From Oscillospiraceae bacterium (GTDB taxonomy: Bacteria > Bacillota > Clostridia > Oscillospirales > Oscillospiraceae), in contig JAFWGE010000026.1 of assembly GCA_017512485.1 (NCBI GenBank), forward strand, positions 1 through 64,000: a DNA stretch of 64,000 nt. Reading direction: 5' to 3'. Position numbers and translations under genes: made by a program. The notes under the pieces are model-generated. The model saw only the letters and a program-made list of their open reading frames with translations. It had not been told where the DNA came from and made no database searches. Below, one piece after another: positions 63,907-64,000 of this stretch. Numbering within the stretch: position 1 is the stretch's first letter; every line of letters starts with the position of its first letter.

Positions 63907-64000
63907 GCAGGCCATTATTGTTGAAGGACGGTATGACAAGAGCGCACTTGCGGGATATATTGAAGGCGTTATCGTTCAGACGAACGGGTTCCAGATATTC
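63893..64000 (+). CDS. RNase M5-like Toprim protein (partial)
   Basis: Thirty-six codons are seen before the window ends. They read as the start of a Toprim domain (IIVEGRYDKSALAG, with the catalytic Glu, then VIVQTNGFQIF), as in ribonuclease M5, which matures 5S rRNA, and its clostridial relatives. ATG 63893 overlaps holA. The rest lies outside the window. Confidence 0.75.
   Translation, partial: MLKIKQAIIVEGRYDKSALAGYIEGVIVQTNGFQIF

Overview
The window looks like chromosome from a Gram-positive, endospore-forming anaerobe of the class Clostridia, probably close to the Oscillospiraceae/Ruminococcaceae. The evidence is a SigH-type sporulation sigma factor, an SLH-domain surface protein, SecG, ECF transporter genes, a ClpE-type Hsp100, a CIRCE heat-shock operator, a rubredoxin fusion and two Fe-S flavin oxidoreductases of the BaiCD/enoate reductase type. 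Shine-Dalgarno sites (AGGAGG type) and TTGACA/TATAAT promoters are easy to see. No species is claimed. No rRNA, tRNA, CRISPR array or prophage was recognised.

Layout. 1-125 is the tail of a DDE transposase. 573-3517 is a large SLH-domain exported protein with a 1-nt frameshift in its signal peptide. Then come guaB, azlCD (reverse) and a DUF3810 membrane protein. 8164-13793 (reverse) is parE-parC-lipoprotein; parC carries a net 2-nt frameshift, and the lipoprotein has a transglutaminase fold with Ser where the catalytic Cys should be. 14200-16342 (reverse) is cysteine desulfurase, dCMP deaminase and a small lipoprotein. 16647-18209 holds prfB and secG. 18307-20216 holds a P-loop NTPase and an unusual MobB-methyltransferase fusion. 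20272-26353 holds a MATE exporter, a cupin, a flavin reductase-rubredoxin fusion, a sugar kinase with AraD, and a methyltransferase.

26468-32306 (reverse) has an Fe-S flavin oxidoreductase and the uvrA-brkB pair. 32630-35724 has a zinc-ribbon/Ig-like protein and htpG, which lies behind a promoter and a near-perfect CIRCE operator. 35903-41502 is a divergent LysR regulator and a dipeptide/oligopeptide ABC transporter (two permeases, two ATPases) with no binding-protein gene and a long leader. 41809-43755 (reverse) is a second Fe-S flavin oxidoreductase. 44070-47455 is a ribbon-helix-helix protein followed by clpB.

47653-53825 reads as one operon: an RNA-type methyltransferase, ecfA1-ecfA2-ecfT, truA, a DUF5711-like protein and a CvpA-like membrane protein. 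54010-59323 is clpE-like, mrp, ruvC, ruvA and ruvB. 59457 to the end is sigH, a zinc-ribbon protein, comEC, holA and the start of an RNase M5-like Toprim protein.

Most of the window is housekeeping: DNA topology and repair, translation, protein quality control, nucleotide metabolism and uptake. The most unusual items are the NTPase/MobB-methyltransferase pair, the Ser-for-Cys transglutaminase-like lipoprotein in the topoisomerase operon, the CIRCE control of htpG, a triplicated 14-bp repeat directly upstream of the uvrA promoter, the ribbon-helix-helix/clpB pair, and two frameshifts in otherwise intact genes.
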